The translations under genes were made by a program, and so were the position numbers. From an uncultured Pelagibacteraceae bacterium (lineage in GTDB: Bacteria; Pseudomonadota; Alphaproteobacteria; Pelagibacterales; Pelagibacteraceae), in NCBI GenBank assembly GCA_902555065.1, contig CACDQQ010000005.1, forward strand, positions 1 to 62,091: 62,091 nt of DNA. The letters are read 5' to 3'. The notes below the pieces were generated by a model, which was given only the letters and a program-made list of their open reading frames with translations, was not told where the DNA came from and searched no databases. Positions 44,234 through 53,009 of this stretch are shown piece after piece. Within the stretch, counting starts at the first letter, position 1; each line of letters begins with the position of its first letter.

Positions 44234-44267
44234 GTGCCCATGGTTTAGGAGACCAAACCATAAGCAC
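44234..44267 (-). terminator. hairpin upstream of the iron permease gene
   Basis: On the minus strand GTGC and ATGGTTT pair with AAACCAT and GCAC around an 8-base loop, with a small internal mismatch. A T-rich stretch (TTTTGATTTT) follows. It separates the highly expressed binding-protein part of the operon from the permease and ATPase, like the hairpins at the other transporter junctions. Confidence 0.6.
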
Positions 44268-44280
44268 AAACTTTAGAAAA

Positions 44281-44454
44281 TCAAAAATTAAATACTTTTA
44301 GGATATGCGGAACCTCCTTAGTTTTAATTTCGGACAATTTTCTATTATTTACACGTTTATTGATTTTTTCACACTCCGAAGCACATGCAGGACAGGCTTT
44401 GGTAGATTTATTATAATCAACCTCCGTAGTAAATTTTTTTTTAACAGCTGTCAT
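44281..44454 (-). CDS. 57-residue Cys-containing protein in the iron-uptake operon
   Basis: This frame starts at 44454 directly after the fbpA stop (TAAATG), with a perfect GGAGGT ribosome site in the last fbpA codons. It ends at 44281. The product starts MTAVKKKFTTEVDYNKSTKACPACASEC; the cluster C-P-A-C-A-S-E-C at residues 21-28 resembles a metal or iron-sulfur ligand group. The rest is charged with a short basic tail and no membrane segment. Position between binding protein and permease suggests an iron-linked role, such as a regulator or iron donor; this is inference. Confidence 0.65.
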   Translation of the reverse strand: MTAVKKKFTTEVDYNKSTKACPACASECEKINKRVNNRKLSEIKTKEVPHILKVFNF

Positions 44455-45477
44455 TTACCTCCAACCAGCAGCTAACATTACTTCTAATGCATCTGCTTGT
44501 TTTGCACCGTATGACTTAACACTTGTTTTAGTATCCATTACAAAGTTCATCTCTTTGCCTGGAACTAAATCATTAGGTGTTACACCACCTATCATCGGAT
44601 ACTCAAAAGTATTATTTACAATGTGATTTTGAGCCTCTGTTGATAATAAAAACTCAACTAATTTTACAGCATTAGCTTTGTTTGGTGCATGTTTAAGCAT
44701 ACCAGCTCCACTAATATTAATGTGCGTTCCTCTATCTTGTTGATTAGGGAAAAAAGGCATTACTTTTTTTGCTGCTTCTTGTTGTTCAGCACCTTTTTTT
44801 CCAGATAACATCAACGCATGATAGTATGTGTTTGCAACAGCAATATCAGCTTCTTCTGCAGCAACAGCCATTATTTGAGCACGGTCATTACCTTTTGGAG
44901 TTCTAGCCATGTTTGCTACAACAGCTTTAGACCATTCTGCAGTTTTAGCTTTACCATTATTCTTAACAAGTGAAGCAACTAAAGATTGGTTATAAATGTT
45001 GTTAGATTTTCTTATTACTAATCTACCTTTCCATTTTGGATCAGCTAGACCTTCGTAAGTCATGCCATTAAGTTCGTTTGCATTTACTCTTTCAGGTGAA
45101 TAATAAATTATTCTTGCTCTTTTAGCTATTCCAGTCCATTTTGCAGATCTAAATTGTGCAGGTACGGCATCCTTAATAGCTTTTGACCAGCCTGCATTTT
45201 GCATCATTCCTTTTGCTGCAAATGCACTTAGTCTTCCAGCATCAGCTGTGATGTATAAATCTCCAACACAATCTGCTCCCTCTTCAGTAATTCTTTTCTG
45301 CAGGGCTTTATCTTTACCTGATACTACGTTTACTTTAATTCCTGTTGCTGCTGTAAACTTTTCATATAATTGAATGTCAGAATCATAGTGTCTAGCACTG
45401 AAAATATTGACCTCAGCTGCAATCGTAAAACTTGAAATTAAAGCAAAAAACAATGAAATTATTGTTAATTTTCTCAT
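44455..45477 (-). CDS. iron(III)-binding periplasmic protein (FbpA/SfuA type)
   Basis: I start at the ATG at 45477, preceded by AAGGAGTAG; a longer frame begins inside the regulatory region. The 340-residue protein has a signal peptide (MRKLTIISLFFALISSFTIA) and begins AEVNIFSARHYDSD. The Tyr-Tyr iron ligands appear in VANTYYHALMLSG, and the final third has VKLVEFLLSTEAQ. It captures ferric iron in the periplasm. Upstream Fur-like boxes imply repression by iron. Confidence 0.92.
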   Translation of the reverse strand: MRKLTIISLFFALISSFTIAAEVNIFSARHYDSDIQLYEKFTAATGIKVNVVSGKDKALQKRITEEGADCVGDLYITADAGRLSAFAAKGMMQNAGWSKAIKDAVPAQFRSAKWTGIAKRARIIYYSPERVNANELNGMTYEGLADPKWKGRLVIRKSNNIYNQSLVASLVKNNGKAKTAEWSKAVVANMARTPKGNDRAQIMAVAAEEADIAVANTYYHALMLSGKKGAEQQEAAKKVMPFFPNQQDRGTHINISGAGMLKHAPNKANAVKLVEFLLSTEAQNHIVNNTFEYPMIGGVTPNDLVPGKEMNFVMDTKTSVKSYGAKQADALEVMLAAGWR

Positions 45478-45530
45478 TCTACTCCTTAAATTTATATTTA
45501 TATTAAACGTATTTTGTCCTGCAATGCGGA

Positions 45531-45545
45531 TGATAACTATTCTCA
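45531..45545 (-). promoter_or_regulatory. Fur-like box 1 upstream of fbpA
   Basis: TGATAACTATTCTCA matches the 7-1-7 Fur consensus TGATAATnATTATCA at 12 of 14 fixed positions. It is 54 bases upstream of the fbpA ATG, where a repressor would cover the promoter. It was matched by eye. The iron-transport gene next to it supports the reading, but Irr or RirA sites are alternatives. Confidence 0.6.
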
Positions 45546-45546
45546 A

Positions 45547-45561
45547 TGAAAATGATTATCA
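45547..45561 (-). promoter_or_regulatory. Fur-like box 2 upstream of fbpA
   Basis: TGAAAATGATTATCA differs from the consensus TGATAATnATTATCA at a single fixed position and lies one base beyond box 1. The two could bind two dimers side by side. The right half also belongs to the perfect inverted repeat at 45554-45588. Confidence 0.65.
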
Positions 45562-45588
45562 ATTGCAATATTGTCGCAATTGATAATC
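45554..45588. repeat. perfect 13 bp inverted repeat in the iron promoter region
   Basis: GATTATCAATTGC (45554-45566) and GCAATTGATAATC (45576-45588) are exact reverse complements around a 9-base spacer. GATAATC halves on both sides are Fur-like. A third GCAATT follows at 45593. The arrangement is compatible with an extended operator array or a second regulator's site. Confidence 0.75.
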
Positions 45589-45622
45589 AATCGCAATTAT
45601 TAATGTTTTTTGGATAAATTAT

Positions 45623-46513
45623 TTAAAATTCCCACTCTGAAATTTTACTATAAAGGAAATTTCTAAAAGCTTGGACTCTAGCAACATTTTTAAGTGATTG
45701 AGGGTACACAAAGTGTGCCTCTGTAGTTGGACCTTGAACACTGGGTAATACTTTTACTATATTTGGTTGTTTGACAGTTAAGTAATCTGGAATTGCAGCT
45801 AACCCTACGCCACTTTGAACGGCTAATAGTAAACCATAAACACTATTCACTCTCATAACAGTTTTTCTTTTTTTGTTATCTTTCATTCCAAGTTTTAATG
45901 CCCAATCTGGATTATAAACTGGGGATGGAGCTCCTCTACCAAATGAAATAAAGTTATGCTTATTCAAGTCATTAATTGTCTTAGGATATCCATGTTTTTC
46001 TAGGTATTTTGGTGATCCATAAATGTGATAATTGATATCTATAAGCTTTTTTTGGATATAATTAAGTTGTTTTGGTCTTCTCATAAATATTCCAATATCC
46101 GCTTGTCTTGTGCTTAAATCTAGCTCTCTATCATCAAATATGAGTTCAACTTCAATCTCAGGATTTAGCTGCATAAATTCTTGTATTCTTGGTGTTAACC
46201 AGGTTGTTCCAAAACTTACTACAGTTGTTACTGATAATTTTCCAGAAGGTTTTGTTTTTTTGTCTCCTAAAGTTGTTTCTACTTCTTTTAATTTGGAGAT
46301 AACTTCATGAGCTGTTTTAAATACATATTCTCCATTTTCTGTAAGAGTTAATCCTCTAGCATGTCTCTCAAATAACTTAACTTTTAAGTCATCTTCTAAA
46401 GATTGAATTTGTCTACTAATTGCAGATTGACTTAGATTAAGAATTACTGTTGCACTAGTAAAGCTACCTGCCTCAGCAACTGCATGAAAAATCTTTAATT
46501 TATCCCAATCCAT
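45623..46513 (-). CDS. LysR-family transcription regulator
   Basis: The 296-residue protein has the LysR helix-turn-helix (MDWDKLKIFHAVAEAGSFTSATVILNLSQSAISRQIQSLEDDLKVKLFERHARGLTLTENGE) and a ligand-binding domain with SVYGLLLAVQSGVGLAAIPDYL. The effector is unknown. It starts on the stop of the acuI-like gene (TAATG) and lies upstream of fbpA, so it may control its own operon, the reductase, or the iron genes. Confidence 0.9.
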   Translation of the reverse strand: MDWDKLKIFHAVAEAGSFTSATVILNLSQSAISRQIQSLEDDLKVKLFERHARGLTLTENGEYVFKTAHEVISKLKEVETTLGDKKTKPSGKLSVTTVVSFGTTWLTPRIQEFMQLNPEIEVELIFDDRELDLSTRQADIGIFMRRPKQLNYIQKKLIDINYHIYGSPKYLEKHGYPKTINDLNKHNFISFGRGAPSPVYNPDWALKLGMKDNKKRKTVMRVNSVYGLLLAVQSGVGLAAIPDYLTVKQPNIVKVLPSVQGPTTEAHFVYPQSLKNVARVQAFRNFLYSKISEWEF

Positions 46514-47514
46514 TATTTATTTACATCCACTACAATTTTATTTTTTAAATTTCCTTTTAATATATCAGGATAGACATTTAATAATTCATCTAATCCAATA
46601 GTATTTACTGATTTTTCTAAAATATTAAAATCTAGCAAAGCAGGAAATTCTCCCCATACAAACTCTTTTCTTTTTTTACTGATATTAACCGAGTCTACTC
46701 CCCATAATTTGACTGCTCTTAAAATAAATGGAATTACTGAAGTATTTAATTTATTACCACTAGCATTTCCACATATAGCAACAATTCCTTTTGGTTTAGT
46801 TTGAGCTATTGCATTAGATAAAATGTTACCACCCACAGTATCTACAACACCATCCCATGTTCCTTTATCTATTAATCTTGCTTCACCTTCAAATTCTTTA
46901 CGATCTATAACGTTTTTAGCACCAAGTTCTTTTAGATAATCTGCTTTATCTGGTTTACCAGTTATCGCTGTAACATTAATACCCATTTTAGCAAGAACCA
47001 TAACTGCCACCATTCCAACGCCTCCTGTAGAACCAGTTACTAATACATCATTAACTTTTGACTGCATCAATAGTTCCTCTCTTGCTTTAACTGCAAAGGC
47101 ACATAACAAACCTGTAAGACCAGCAGTTCCCAGAATCATTGCTTGTTTATTTGTCATTCCCTCAGGTGTTTTTGTAATATGATCCTTTTTAACTTTTGCG
47201 TATTGAGAATATCCACCATCAAAAAGTTCTCCTGCTCTACAACCTGTTAATATAACTCTGTCTCCTTCTTTAAATTCTTCACCATCACCTTGTACAACAG
47301 TTCCAGAAAAATCAATGCCAGGTATTCTTGGATACTCTTTTACTAATTTGCCACCATCTTTTAGTATCATTGCATCTTTCCAATTAAGATCAGAATAATC
47401 TATCTTAACTAGCACCTCACCATCTTTAAAATGATCTAAATTTAATTCTTTGACTTCTCTTGTAAAATTTTCGTTCTGATTGTTTATTACAACTGCTTTA
47501 AATGAGTCCGCCAT
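46513..47514 (-). CDS. acuI: acrylyl-CoA reductase-like medium-chain oxidoreductase (AcuI/YhdH family)
   Basis: The 333-residue protein opens FKAVVINNQNENFTREVKELN and has IDYSDLNWKDAMILKDGGKLVKEYPRIPGIDFSGTVV, GTAGLTGLLCAF and the NADPH loop VLVTGSTGGVGMVAVMVLAKMG, the AcuI/YhdH pattern without zinc ligands. AcuI reduces acrylyl-CoA to propionyl-CoA, a step in dimethylsulfoniopropionate and 3-hydroxypropionate breakdown. The gene is between folE and a LysR regulator, all on the minus strand. Confidence 0.85.
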   Translation of the reverse strand: MADSFKAVVINNQNENFTREVKELNLDHFKDGEVLVKIDYSDLNWKDAMILKDGGKLVKEYPRIPGIDFSGTVVQGDGEEFKEGDRVILTGCRAGELFDGGYSQYAKVKKDHITKTPEGMTNKQAMILGTAGLTGLLCAFAVKAREELLMQSKVNDVLVTGSTGGVGMVAVMVLAKMGINVTAITGKPDKADYLKELGAKNVIDRKEFEGEARLIDKGTWDGVVDTVGGNILSNAIAQTKPKGIVAICGNASGNKLNTSVIPFILRAVKLWGVDSVNISKKRKEFVWGEFPALLDFNILEKSVNTIGLDELLNVYPDILKGNLKNKIVVDVNK

Positions 47515-47529
47515 GTTTATCAGTAAATA

Positions 47530-48132
47530 TTATTTTGCAATAAATCGCAAATATCTATTTTGATAACTTAAATCGTCTTTAAACTGTCCAAGATAAAAAT
47601 TTGTAACTGTAGTAGCTTGCTCTTTTTTTATACCTCTCATAGTCATACACTGATGAGTTGAATCTATTGTTACTGCTACACCTTTTGCATCCAACGACTC
47701 CATTAAAGTATTAGCGATCTGAACAGTTAATCTTTCTTGTGTTTGTAGTCTTTTAGAAAATACTTCCACAACTCTTGCTATTTTACTTAATCCTACAACT
47801 CTTTGATTTGGAATATATGCTACATGAGCAATTCCTATTATTGGTGCCATGTGATGTTCGCAATGACTTTGTACTGAAATATTTTTTTGAACAACCATAT
47901 CACTATAGCCTTCAACATCACCAAATGTTTTATCTAAAACTGCTTTAGGATCTTCTTTATATCCCTTGAAATATTCTTTAAATGCTTTTGTTACTCTTTT
48001 TGGAGTTTCCAATAAACCTTCTCTAGTAGGATCTTCACCTAACCATTTAAGGATTTTGACAAAAGCTTCTTCAGCTTCTTTGTCAGTTACTTCATTAATT
48101 TTTTTTTCGTTTTCGTTTTTTACTAATTTCAT
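47530..48132 (-). CDS. folE: GTP cyclohydrolase I
   Basis: The 200-residue protein has the FolE signatures EDPTREGLLETPKRVTKAFKEYF, the zinc segment VQSHCEHHMAPIIGIAHVAYIP, RVVGLSKIARVVEVFSKRLQTQERLT and HQCMTMRGIKK with the second zinc Cys. It makes dihydroneopterin triphosphate for folate. Folate demand fits the two dimethylglycine-dehydrogenase-like enzymes. It diverges from hisI with a 57 bp gap. Confidence 0.95.
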   Translation of the reverse strand: MKLVKNENEKKINEVTDKEAEEAFVKILKWLGEDPTREGLLETPKRVTKAFKEYFKGYKEDPKAVLDKTFGDVEGYSDMVVQKNISVQSHCEHHMAPIIGIAHVAYIPNQRVVGLSKIARVVEVFSKRLQTQERLTVQIANTLMESLDAKGVAVTIDSTHQCMTMRGIKKEQATTVTNFYLGQFKDDLSYQNRYLRFIAK

Positions 48133-48189
48133 GACGTGCTTTTATATATATAAAACCTTAATTTTAAAATATTTATTATATTTATTATT

Positions 48190-48678
48190 ATGTTAGATAA
48201 TTCCACATATATGTTTAAAAAAAGAGAAAATGTAGCAGAAATAGAAGAAGGAAAGCTTTTATCTCCTAAATTCGACAATGATGGATTGATTCCAGTCATT
48301 ACAACATGCTCAAAAACAAAAGAAATATTAATGCACGGGTATATGAATGTCGAAGCCTTCAAGTTAACAATCGAAACTAAAGAAGCTCATTACTGGAGCA
48401 GATCAAGACAATCAATTTGGCATAAAGGAAAAACAAGTGGGTTTGTTCAAAAAGTAAAGGAGATTCGAATTGATGACGATCAAGATGCAGTTTGGATGAC
48501 TGTAGATATTGGCGAAGGCTCTAGTTGCCACGTTGGGTACAGATCCTGTTTTTACAGATCTGTTCCTTTGGGTAAAATTGATAATGCAAGACAAATCGAA
48601 ATGAAATTTGAAGAAGAAGAAAAAAAATTTGATCCAGAGGTTGTTTATAAAGGACAACCTAATCCAACAAAAATATAA
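48190..48678 (+). CDS. hisI: phosphoribosyl-AMP cyclohydrolase
   Basis: The 162-residue protein has HisI motifs: AHYWSRSRQSIWHKGKTSGFVQKVKEIRIDDDQDAVW and SCHVGYRSCFYRSVP. The second step partner HisE is not fused. The two Cys of the last motif are present; the Cys usually found in D-C-D is Asp here (DDD), with one extra residue before the Cys pair. I believe such variants occur in related alphaproteobacteria. It opens imidazole-ring precursor formation in histidine synthesis. Confidence 0.88.
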   Translation: MLDNSTYMFKKRENVAEIEEGKLLSPKFDNDGLIPVITTCSKTKEILMHGYMNVEAFKLTIETKEAHYWSRSRQSIWHKGKTSGFVQKVKEIRIDDDQDAVWMTVDIGEGSSCHVGYRSCFYRSVPLGKIDNARQIEMKFEEEEKKFDPEVVYKGQPNPTKI

Positions 48679-48685
48679 AAAATTA

Positions 48686-49294
48686 ATGAAGATTTTAAGT
48701 CCGTTTGGACCAAAAATTGCTGTTATTAAAATTCCTTTAAACTTGGTAAAAAAAATTAATGATGAAGTTGAAAGTATTATTAAAGATAAAAAAAAATCAA
48801 AATCAAATGACTATTCAAAAAAGTTGGTGGGTCAAGTAGAACAAGAAATTGAATTAAAAAATAAATTTATAAAAAAAAATTTAAAAAGTTTTATTTCTAA
48901 ATCTGTTAATCAATATTTAAAAAGAAATCTCAATAAGAAATCAAAAAATATTAAAATTAAGAATTTATGGGTCGTAAGACAATTTAAAAATGATTACAAT
49001 CCTATTCATTTCCATGATGGTAATGTTTCTGGAGTTGGTTATTTAAAAATTCCTAATAATTTAACAAAGGGACATAAAAAAATTAAAACTAACGGAACAA
49101 TTGATTTTATTTACGGTTCTAAATCTTTTTTGAATAATTCTATATTTAATCATAAACCAAAAGTTGGTGATCTTATTTTGTTCCCAAATAATTTAATGCA
49201 TACTGCATATCCATTTAAATCTGATGGTGAAAGAAGATCATTTTCATTTAACATAGATATTGATAAAAAATTAACAGAATTATTTCATGGCTGA
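48686..49294 (+). CDS. putative 2-oxoglutarate/Fe(II) oxygenase (TIGR02466-like)
   Basis: I start at the ATG at 48686, 7 bp after hisI, giving 202 residues; the longer frame would overlap hisI. The pattern NPIHFHDGNVSGVGYLKIP (iron ligands His108 or His110 and Asp111), then KVGDLILFPNNLMHTAYPFKSDGERRSFSFNID, matches a family of putative hydroxylases common in marine bacteria and phages. The first 95 residues are Lys-rich and helical. Its substrate is unknown. It overlaps the DUF2237 gene by 8 bases. Confidence 0.75.
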   Translation: MKILSPFGPKIAVIKIPLNLVKKINDEVESIIKDKKKSKSNDYSKKLVGQVEQEIELKNKFIKKNLKSFISKSVNQYLKRNLNKKSKNIKIKNLWVVRQFKNDYNPIHFHDGNVSGVGYLKIPNNLTKGHKKIKTNGTIDFIYGSKSFLNNSIFNHKPKVGDLILFPNNLMHTAYPFKSDGERRSFSFNIDIDKKLTELFHG

Positions 49295-49661
49295 TAAACA
49301 AAAAAATGTTTTAGATGAAGATTTGGAGTTATGCTCTAATGATCCTTTAACAGGATGGTATAGAGATGGATGTTGCAATACAGATGAAAATGATCATGGT
49401 GTGCACACTGTTTGTGCAAAAGTAAATACTGAATTTTTAGAATGGTGCAAAAAAGCAGGGAATGATCTAATTACACCTCATCCTGAGTTTGGTTTTCCAG
49501 GTTTGAAAGATGGTGATAGTTGGTGTGTGTGTGCAGGTTGGTATGCTAGAGCTTTAGAAGCGGGAAAAGGATGTCCAATTTATTTAAAGAAAACTCATAA
49601 AAACACTTTGAAACTTATTCCAATTGAAACTTTGAAAAAGTTTGCAATCGATTTATCTTAA
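49287..49661 (+). CDS. DUF2237 family protein
   Basis: The 124-residue protein is rich in Cys and has LELCSNDPLTGWYRDGCCNTDENDHGVHTVCAKVNTEFLEWCKKAGNDLITPHPEFGFPGLKDGDSWCVCAGWY. This is the DUF2237 signature. Function is unknown. It shares an operon with the putative oxygenase and hisI and abuts the convergent ETF dehydrogenase stop. Confidence 0.88.
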   Translation: MADKQKNVLDEDLELCSNDPLTGWYRDGCCNTDENDHGVHTVCAKVNTEFLEWCKKAGNDLITPHPEFGFPGLKDGDSWCVCAGWYARALEAGKGCPIYLKKTHKNTLKLIPIETLKKFAIDLS

Positions 49662-51281
49662 TTACATATTACCATATTTAGGTCCACCCCCACCTTCTGG
49701 AGTGACCCAAGTAATATTTTGAGATGGCTCTTTAATATCACATGTTTTACAATGTATGCAGTTCTGTGCATTTATTACAAATTTTTGAACAGAATTTACT
49801 TCTTGAACTTCATAAACTCCTGCTGGACAATATCTTTGTGCAGGCTCATCAAATTGTTCTAAAGTATATTTTATAGGCAAATCTGGATCTTTAAGTTTTA
49901 AGTGGACTGGTTGATTATCATCATGAATTGTGCCCGTTAGATAAACCGAACTTGTTTTATCAAAAGTAATAATGTTATCAGGCTTAGGATAATCAATTTT
50001 TGGCATTTTATCTGCTGGTTTTAAAGCTTCATGATCAGCATGTTTATGCTTTAATGTGAAAGGAAGCTTTCCTCTAAATAAAATCTGGTCAATTCCAGTA
50101 AATAATATACCCAAAATTAATCCCCAAGAAAAACTTGGTTTTACATTTCTTGCCTCATGTAATTCTTTGTAAACCCAACTTTCTTTAAATTTTTGTTCAT
50201 ATGTAGATAAATTTAAATTTTTTGTAAGATGCTCATAAATTGTTTCAGCAGCGATCATCCCACTCTTCATTGCAGTATGAGACCCTTTTATTTTAGGCAT
50301 ATTTAATGTTCCTGCATCACATCCAACTAACAAAGCACCTGGCATAAACATCTGAGGTAAACTCTGTATGCCGCCCTCAATTAAAGCTCTTGCGCCATAA
50401 GAAATTCTTTTTCCACCTTCAATTATTTTTTTTATATCTGGATGAGTTTTAAATCTTTGGAATTCATCAAAAGGTGAGAGATGAGGATTTTGGTAATCTA
50501 ATCCAATTACGTAACCAAGAAAAACTTGTTTATTTTCTGCATGATACATAAAACTTCCACCGTAGGTGTTATTGTCTAAAGGCCATCCAGCAGTATGCAT
50601 TACTAAACCTTCTGTATGATTTTTTTCATCTATCACCCAAATTTCTTTAAAACCAATTCCATATTGTTGAGGATTTTTGCCTTTGTCTAATTCAAATTTC
50701 TTTATTAATTCTTTTCCTAAATGACCTCTACATCCTTCTGCAAATACTGTAACTTTTGCATGCAATTCCATTCCTGGTTCATAAGTATCTTTTTTGTTTC
50801 CCTCTTTGTCGATACCCATATCTTGGGTTGCAATGCCTTTAACTGATCCATCATCATTATATAAAACTTCACTTGCTGGAAATCCTGGGAATATTTCGAC
50901 TCCTAATCCCTCAGCCTGCTCTGCCAACCATCTACAAAGATTTGCAAGACTTATAATATAATTGTTATGATTTTGTTGAACCTTGGGAAGTAACCATGTT
51001 GGCCAACTTAATGATTTTTGTTTTCCTAAAAATAAAAATTTTTCTTTTGTAACTTTTGTTTTAATTGGAGCATTTAATTCTTTCCAATTAGGTATTAGTT
51101 CGTCTAAAGCACGTGTTTCAAACACGTTCCCTGACAAAATATGTGCACCTATCTCAGATGCTTTTTCTAAAAGGCAGACATTAATATCTGGATTTAACTG
51201 CTTTAATTTAATTGCAGTTGAAAATCCTGATGGTCCGCCACCTACGATGACAACATCGTATTCCATCACTTCTCTGGACAT
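49662..51281 (-). CDS. electron transfer flavoprotein-ubiquinone oxidoreductase
   Basis: The 539-residue membrane-associated enzyme has a FAD Rossmann start (YDVVIVGGGPSGFSTAIKLKQ), ILSGNVFETRALDEL, a ubiquinone-linked hydrophobic segment (SWGLILGILFTGIDQILF) and a C-terminal 4Fe-4S ferredoxin-like domain with CPAGVYE and CIHCKTCDIK. It passes electrons from ETF to quinone. It is the last gene of the run dmgdh-etfB-etfA-etfQO, 24 bp after etfA. Confidence 0.95.
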   Translation of the reverse strand: MSREVMEYDVVIVGGGPSGFSTAIKLKQLNPDINVCLLEKASEIGAHILSGNVFETRALDELIPNWKELNAPIKTKVTKEKFLFLGKQKSLSWPTWLLPKVQQNHNNYIISLANLCRWLAEQAEGLGVEIFPGFPASEVLYNDDGSVKGIATQDMGIDKEGNKKDTYEPGMELHAKVTVFAEGCRGHLGKELIKKFELDKGKNPQQYGIGFKEIWVIDEKNHTEGLVMHTAGWPLDNNTYGGSFMYHAENKQVFLGYVIGLDYQNPHLSPFDEFQRFKTHPDIKKIIEGGKRISYGARALIEGGIQSLPQMFMPGALLVGCDAGTLNMPKIKGSHTAMKSGMIAAETIYEHLTKNLNLSTYEQKFKESWVYKELHEARNVKPSFSWGLILGILFTGIDQILFRGKLPFTLKHKHADHEALKPADKMPKIDYPKPDNIITFDKTSSVYLTGTIHDDNQPVHLKLKDPDLPIKYTLEQFDEPAQRYCPAGVYEVQEVNSVQKFVINAQNCIHCKTCDIKEPSQNITWVTPEGGGGPKYGNM

Positions 51282-51305
51282 AATGATAATTTCTTACAGT
51301 ATTTG

Positions 51306-52259
51306 CTATTTTTGTATAGTGTTTAATTTGTTCAATTCTGACAAAAACTGAGGAAGCGCTTCAAAAAGATCTGCTTCTAATCCGTAATCTGCGACACTAA
51401 AAATTGGAGCTTCGCCGTCTTTATTTATAGCTACAATAACTTTACTTTCTTTCATTCCTGCTAAGTGCTGTATTGCACCTGAAATACCAACTGCAATATA
51501 TAAATCTGGAACCACAACTTTACCCGTTTGTCCTACTTGATGATCATTCGTAATATAGCCAGCATCAACTGCTGCTCTTGATGCACCAATTGCTGCATTA
51601 AGTTTATCCGCAATATCGCTAATTAATTTGAAATTTTCACCATTTTGCATTCCTCTACCACCAGAAATAACTATTCTAGCTGTTCCAAGCTCTGGTCTGT
51701 CTGACTTAACTTCTTCTTTCTTTAGAAATTTAGTTGATGAACTAGCTTCTGCTGGATCAGATTTTGTAATTTCAGCAGATCCACCACTCTTATCAGCAGG
51801 ATCAAACGATGTCGGTCTTATAGTAACACATTTTTTCTTGTCATTACTTTTAACCGTAGCAAAAGCATTTCCTGCATAAATTGGTCTTAAAAAGGTATCT
51901 TCAGAAATAACTTTAATTATATCGCTTACTTGAGAAGTATCTAGTAACGCTGCAATTCTTGGCATTAAATTTTTACCAAATGTATTTGCTGAGCTTACAA
52001 TGTGTGAATAATTTTCTGCGTGCTTGATTATTGCTGCTGTATAATTTTCGGCAATGTAGTTTTCGTAAATCTCATTATCAACATGAATAACTTTTTTTAC
52101 ATTTGGAACTTCAGATAAAGATTTTGCAACATCGTCGGCTTGATGACCTAAAACCAAAACATGAAGATCATCATTTATTTGAGAAGCTGCTGTAATAGCA
52201 TTATATGTAAATGGTCTTACTTCTTTATTGTTATGTTCTGCAATTAATAATACCGACAT
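51306..52259 (-). CDS. etfA: electron transfer flavoprotein alpha subunit
   Basis: The 317-residue protein has the FAD-binding half typical of Etf[78 protein letters not shown]. It pairs with EtfB to shuttle electrons from dehydrogenases to the quinone reductase. It directly abuts etfB. Confidence 0.95.
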   Translation of the reverse strand: MSVLLIAEHNNKEVRPFTYNAITAASQINDDLHVLVLGHQADDVAKSLSEVPNVKKVIHVDNEIYENYIAENYTAAIIKHAENYSHIVSSANTFGKNLMPRIAALLDTSQVSDIIKVISEDTFLRPIYAGNAFATVKSNDKKKCVTIRPTSFDPADKSGGSAEITKSDPAEASSSTKFLKKEEVKSDRPELGTARIVISGGRGMQNGENFKLISDIADKLNAAIGASRAAVDAGYITNDHQVGQTGKVVVPDLYIAVGISGAIQHLAGMKESKVIVAINKDGEAPIFSVADYGLEADLFEALPQFLSELNKLNTIQK

Positions 52260-53009
52260 TTAAATTACCTTAGCCTCATTTTTTAATTTTTGCACCAATT
52301 CTTCAACACTAGCGACTTTTATTCCAGCTTTTCTTTTTGGTGGTTCTTCAACTTTAATTTGTTCGATTCTAGGATTAATATCAACTCCTAAATCTGAAGC
52401 ATTTATCTGTTCTATTGGTTTTTTCTTAGCTTTCATAATATTTGGAAGTGAAGCATATCTTGGTTCATTTAATCTTAAATCACATGTAACAATTGCTGGA
52501 ACATTCACTTCAATGGTTTCCAAACCTTCGTCAATTTCACGTGTTACCTCTAATGCATTATCTTTTATTTCAATTTTAGATGCAAAAGTTGCTTGAGGCC
52601 AATTTAATAAAGCTGCAAGCATCTGGCCAGTTTGATTACAATCATCATCAATTGCTTGTTTTCCCATAAATACTAAATCAGGATTTTCTTTTTCTACAAT
52701 TTTTTTTAAAATTTTTGAAACTGCTAACGGTTCAATCACATTATCAACTTTGACATGTATTCCCCTATCTGCTCCTACTGCTAATGCTTTTCTAACTGTT
52801 TCTTGAGCTTTTTCTTCACCAATTGTAATCGCAACTATTTCTTTAGCTTTGCCAGCTTCTTTAATTTTTACTGCTTCCTCTATTGCATTATCATCTGGTG
52901 GATTTGTCGACATTTTTACGTTATCAGTAACAACACCTGAGCCATCTTCTTTAACTCTTATTTGAACATTGTAATCAATTACTCTTTTAACAGCGACAAG
53001 TATTTTCAT
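52260..53009 (-). CDS. etfB: electron transfer flavoprotein beta subunit
   Basis: The 249-residue protein has the EtfB pattern [77 protein letters not shown] and the end segment [14 protein letters not shown]. It binds AMP and contacts the donor dehydrogenase. It starts on the stop of the upstream dehydrogenase gene (TAATG), implying that this enzyme is its donor. Confidence 0.95.
   Translation of the reverse strand: MKILVAVKRVIDYNVQIRVKEDGSGVVTDNVKMSTNPPDDNAIEEAVKIKEAGKAKEIVAITIGEEKAQETVRKALAVGADRGIHVKVDNVIEPLAVSKILKKIVEKENPDLVFMGKQAIDDDCNQTGQMLAALLNWPQATFASKIEIKDNALEVTREIDEGLETIEVNVPAIVTCDLRLNEPRYASLPNIMKAKKKPIEQINASDLGVDINPRIEQIKVEEPPKRKAGIKVASVEELVQKLKNEAKVI

Noticed and set aside
45478..45622. 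Possible small RNA in the iron promoter region
   Set aside because: The region is explained by overlapping operators and lacks a terminator, so a separate RNA gene is not supported.
48412..48657. Minus-strand frame opposite hisI
   Set aside because: Its product is Phe/Asn/Ser-rich without motif and antisense to a clear hisI, so it is not a gene.
48190..48678. Loss of a zinc Cys in HisI (DDD instead of DCD)
   Set aside because: It looked like an altered metal site, but I believe related alphaproteobacterial enzymes share this form, so it is probably lineage-typical rather than a special finding. An alignment would settle it.
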